Assembly: GCA_017354895.1 (NCBI GenBank)
Contig: CP071495.1
Span: forward strand, 3,083,001-3,147,000
Length of the DNA: 64,000 nt
Reading direction: 5' to 3'
Source: Podospora comata
Lineage: Eukaryota; Ascomycota; Sordariomycetes; Sordariales; Podosporaceae
Shown: positions 60,065 through 64,000 of the stretch, piece by piece
How positions within the stretch are numbered: the first letter of the stretch is position 1
Layout: each line of letters opens with the position of its first letter
Program-made: the position numbers and the translations under genes
Notes under the pieces: generated by a model
The model's database searches: none
Seen by the model: only the letters and a program-made list of their open reading frames with translations
Told to the model about the DNA's origin: nothing

Positions 60065-60921
60065 TTTCGGGGGGTGGGAAGGGGATGTGTAAGTGGTAGT
60101 GAGTTTGACGGAGAGCAAGAGCTGTAAGGAGTGATGGTTTGGTGGTTGAGTCTTGGATTTTGGAAGAGGTGTGTATTGAGATATGTCGTTCGGCAGGCGG
60201 GATCAATGTCGACTTGATTGCCAGATATTCCACCGGATGAATACTCGAGGGCTTTGATGTGGTGGTGAGTTGAGATGTTGGGTTGATTGATAGAGAGGCT
60301 GAATCACGTGGAGTGAAGATTGCCTGGATGCAAGCTATAGTGATGCCCCGCCAGAGCTTGGGGTTGCTTGTTCAGGGACCCCAAGCTCCCGTCATGGTTG
60401 GAGGCGGATGTTTGACTGGACGAGGTGTTTTGAATTTATTTTGATCTGATGATCTACTCAAACAATATTCTCTCGAGCTTTAGATTCCGTCCCTCTTTTG
60501 GCAACTTAGCTACGAGAATATGGAATCTTTGTGCCCTTGATGTACATGTAAGAGTGAAACAAGGGTTAGGGTAACCCCACCTTGTTGGAAGGGGCAGCTG
60601 CCAAAAACTGGGGGCGGCATCACCCCTTGTGGGCGCTATACCTCGCAATGTTAGTTGGCGCCCTGGCTGCAATCTGGCAACTCGCCCAGCCAACATTCCC
60701 ACCTTGAACTTCCCAAACCACCACCTCACTCTCGTCCGCCCTCACGGCCTGTCAGCTCTCTGGAGAAGAGCTCCCGGTGTTTTCTATAAGCGTCTCAAGC
60801 CAATTGCCACTTGCCCGTTTTTGTTCTAATTCCATAACGATAATCACCGAGAAACCCCTCTACCGCCGTGGTCCCTACGGAGTAACACGCCGTCTACCGA
60901 TTCCACCGCCCACCGACCGTC
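60065..60921. promoter_or_regulatory. Shared upstream region of the RRM gene and sec31
   Basis: 857 bp between divergent start codons. No gene is supported. It should contain the promoters of both genes; no strong motif stands out. Confidence 0.5.
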
Positions 60922-63900
60922 ATGGTCCGCCTGAGAGAGATCCCGCGGACCGGGGCCTTTGCCTGGTCGCCCGGTTCTGACGCCCTCGTCGTCACCGGCA
61001 CCCGCTCCGGCGCAGTCGACGCCGACTTCTCCGACGAGACCAAGCTCGAGCTGTGGGACCTCAACCTCGATTCCCAAGAACAGGGGCTCGAGCTCCAGCC
61101 GATAGCTACCATCAGCACAGAGTCCAGGTATATACTAGATCTAGATAGCCGCACCACCATAGAGCTACCTGACCAGACAAACTGACGGGATGGCATCACA
61201 GATTCTACGATATAGCATGGGGTGCCCCAAGTGACGAGCACCCATTGGGTGTTGTTGCCGGCGCAATGGAGGATGGATCCCTGCAGCTGTGGGATGCCCA
61301 GAAGCTCAAGGACAGCGAAGATGCCCTGATTTCACGCACGACAAAGCACACCGGCCCTGTCAAGTCACTCCAGTTCAACCCCCTGAGACCACACGTTCTC
61401 GCCACGGCTGGCTCAAAGGGCGAGCTCTTCATCTGGGACGTTAACGACACCTCGACCGCTTTCCGTCTTGGCACCGCCGCCGCCCAGGATATCGAGTGCG
61501 TGGCATGGAACAGGAAGGTTTCCAACATTTTGGCGGCCGGAAGTGCGGGGGGATTTGTCTCAGTCTGGGATCTCAGGACGAAGAAGCTGTCCTTGACCTT
61601 GACACCCAGAGACCGCAAGCCCGTCAGTGCGATCGCTTGGGACCCGAACAACTCGACAAGCCTCCTTACCGCGACGTCCGATGACACTAGCCCAGTTATT
61701 TCTCTCTGGAATCTGAGAAACTCGCAGGTTCCCGAGAAGACCCTTCAAGGCCATGATCAGGGCATTCTGTCTCTGTCTTGGTGCCAACAGGATCCAGGCC
61801 TGTTGATTTCTTGCGGCAAGGACAACCGATCACTCGTGTGGAACCCGCAGACCGGAGAGCGGTATGGCGAGTTCCCCGAGGCCACTAACTGGGCTTTCTC
61901 GACACGTTTCAACCCAGTCAACCCCAATTTGTCCGCCATTGCGTCTTTTGATGGCAAGATCACCATCCACACTCTGCAAAACACCAACCCTTCTACGGCG
62001 CCAGTGCCCCAAAACAGCTTGGACGATGATGACTTCTTCTCCAAGGCCCCGACCCAGCTTCAGACCACCTCTTTCTCTCTCCCTAGGGCTCCCAACTGGT
62101 TTGAGCGCCCTGTCAGCGTATCCTTTGGCTACGGTGGTAAGCTTGTCATTCTCCGCAAGAACGATACGCCCGCTGGCCAGCCCAGGTCTTCCAAGATCCA
62201 GATTGTTGGGTTCTCTGTAGACTCAGACATTGGATCTGCCACCGAGAAGTTTGAGGAGGCCTTTAAGAGTGGCGATCTCGCTGGCATCTGTGAGTCGCAG
62301 ATTGAGTCTGCCAAGACGGAGGAGGAGAAGGCCGAATGGCAGGTGTTGAAGACCCTGAGCGCCTCAGATGGCCGTACCAAGATTGTAGAGCATCTTGGCT
62401 ACTCCAAGGAAGAAGAGGAGGAGTCCAACGGGGTTGAAGAATCCGAGACTACCGAGACCACCGAGGCCAAGGAGGAAACAGAAGAGACCGGCTTGGCTCC
62501 TCCCCAAGCCAATGGCGACGGCAAGAGGAAGCACAAGCGTGTGACGAGCATGTGGGGTGATGTAGATGATGGCGAGGACTTCTTGTCCGATTTGCCTGCC
62601 ACCAAGGGCGCCAGAACCGACAACCCGTTCCACCTCCTGAGCGAGGGCAACACCCACCTCGAGGACAAGATTACCAAGGCCATTATCCTGGGCAAGTTCG
62701 AAAAGGCCGTCAACATCTGCTTGAAGGAGAACAGGATCGCCGATGCCTTCATTCTTGCTAACTGCGGTGGAAAGGATCTCGTCGACAAGGTCCAAACCGC
62801 TTACCTCGCGCAGAAGAAGGGTGCCCCCAGCTATCTCCGCGTGATCAACTCGGTCATTGGAAAGAACCTTTGGGACGTCGTCTACAATGCCGACCTCGCC
62901 AACTGGAAGGAGACTATGGTTACTCTCTGCACCTTTGCTGATCCCTCCGAATTCCCTGATCTCTGCGAAGCACTTGGAGATCGCATCTACGAGTCCGGGT
63001 CGCGAAACGATGCTTCTTTCTGCTACCTTGTCGGCTCCAAGCTGGAGAAGGTAGTGGACATCTGGATCGCTCAGCTCAAGGAGGCCGAGGAGGCTGGACT
63101 GAAGGAGTCCACTAATGATTCGACTTTCTCGGTCCACGCCAGATCGCTGCAGCAGTTTATCGAGAAGGTTACCGTGTTCCGTGCGGTGACCAAGTTCACC
63201 GATGAGGAGAAGAACCTCACCGGCGGCTGGAAGCTCGAGGCTCTGTACAACAAGTATACAGAGTATGCTGATATTGCCGCTGCCCATGGCCAGCTGGCGA
63301 TCGCTCAAAAGTACCTCGACCTCCTCCCCAACGAGTTCCCTGCTGCCGAGGTTGCGAGAAACCGTGTCAAGCTTGCCACTCAGAAGGCTGCTCCCCAGCC
63401 TGCTGCCGCTGCTACTCGGGCGCCTGCCTCTCGCGCGGCTTCTCGCGCCCCTGCGCCTCTGGGTTATCAACAGGCCGCCCCTGTTGCCCCTGTTGCCGCC
63501 ACACCCGCCAATCCATATGCTCCTCCTGTTCAGGCTCAGCAGCGCGCTCCCGTTCAGAACCCATATGGGTCTCAGTACGCCCCTCCAGGTGCCTCCCCAT
63601 ACGCTCCTCAAGGTCAGGGATACGCGCCTTCTCCTCCTGTAGGCGGTGGGTATGCACCTCCCGTTCAGTCTTTCACCTCGGCTGGCCCCCCACCTAGAAA
63701 TACTGGGCCCCCGCCCCAGATCAAGAAGGACGTTGGTGCTTGGAATGATCTCCCAGAGTCTATGGCGGCGAAGAAGCCTCCTCCTCGGAGGTCTACCCCA
63801 AGTGTCGCCCCGATCACCTCGCCCTATGGTGGCCCCGCGGGTTTGACCAGCCCTCCCCCAGTTGGCCCCTATCAGCGAGGAGCACCAACACCACCACCTC

Positions 63901-64000
63901 CTCCTCCCAAGGGCCCTGCACCCCCTCGCAACACGGCTTCCCCTTTGACTGGGCCCCCGCAGGTTGGCCAACAGCTGCCGTATAGACCCGGGTCGGCCTC
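60922..64000 (+). CDS. sec31: COPII coat protein SEC31, 3' partial
   Basis: Exons are 60922-61127 and 61202->64000; the 74-nt intron has GTATAT, CTGAC and CACAG. 1001 complete codons lie in the window and the frame is open at the right edge. The N-terminus [20 protein letters not shown] is characteristic of the family. WD40 repeats follow to about residue 390 (for example [20 protein letters not shown] and the [12 protein letters not shown] blade end). Next come an acidic stretch, the alpha-solenoid ACE1-like region ([20 protein letters not shown] to LALQQF-type helices), and a Pro/Gln/Tyr-rich region from about residue 790 on, which in Sec31 binds Sec23 and activates Sar1 GTPase. Sec31 with Sec13 forms the outer cage of vesicles leaving the endoplasmic reticulum. 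The missing end should hold the C-terminal helical domain. Confidence 0.97.

Overview
The window is nuclear DNA of a filamentous ascomycete, most likely a sordariomycete close to the Neurospora, Podospora and Chaetomium group. The support is a set of 54-140 nt introns (a few longer) with CTAAC/CTGAC branch points, GC-rich coding sequence, CT-rich leaders, simple repeats confined to spacers, and recognisable fungal orthologues: a NUC-2/PHO81 protein, a large hybrid histidine kinase, an ankyrin-DIL protein, and RRN6, SPC25 and MOZART1. Exon structures were assembled by hand from frame, splice consensus and family length. I recognise no transposon, rRNA, tRNA or CRISPR array.

Layout. 1-1981: 3' part of an ankyrin/dilute-domain gene (+). 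5240-8643: a TBC-type Rab GTPase-activating protein (+). 8644-28704 is gene-poor: its only convincing gene is a Q/P-rich regulator-like protein at 17219-18905 (-), with about 8.6 kb of apparently non-coding DNA downstream and 9.8 kb upstream. A coding-like but unresolved patch lies at 9720-11010. 28705-35041: hybrid histidine kinase (-).

From 37.6 kb on the window is a dense housekeeping block: SSL1/p44 of TFIIH (+), VPS20 of ESCRT-III (-), a CUE-domain ubiquitin-binding protein (+), NUC-2 (+), RRN6 of RNA polymerase I (-), SPC25 (+), MOZART1 (+), ribosomal protein S10 (-), SDE2 (+), COX12/COX6B (-), an MLRQ-type complex I/IV small subunit (+), a PPIE-like RRM protein (-), and SEC31 (+), which runs off the right edge.

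Several neighbours are related in function and divergently arranged: COX12 with the MLRQ subunit (respiratory chain) and VPS20 with the CUE protein (ubiquitin and endosome). SPC25 and MOZART1 (mitotic apparatus) lie in tandem. The points I would look at first are a degenerate second receiver domain in the histidine kinase, a GC-AG intron in MOZART1, exon-like material with two overlapping small ORFs inside the long first intron of COX12, a CACGTG box just upstream of nuc-2, and a PPIE-like RRM protein without its cyclophilin domain.
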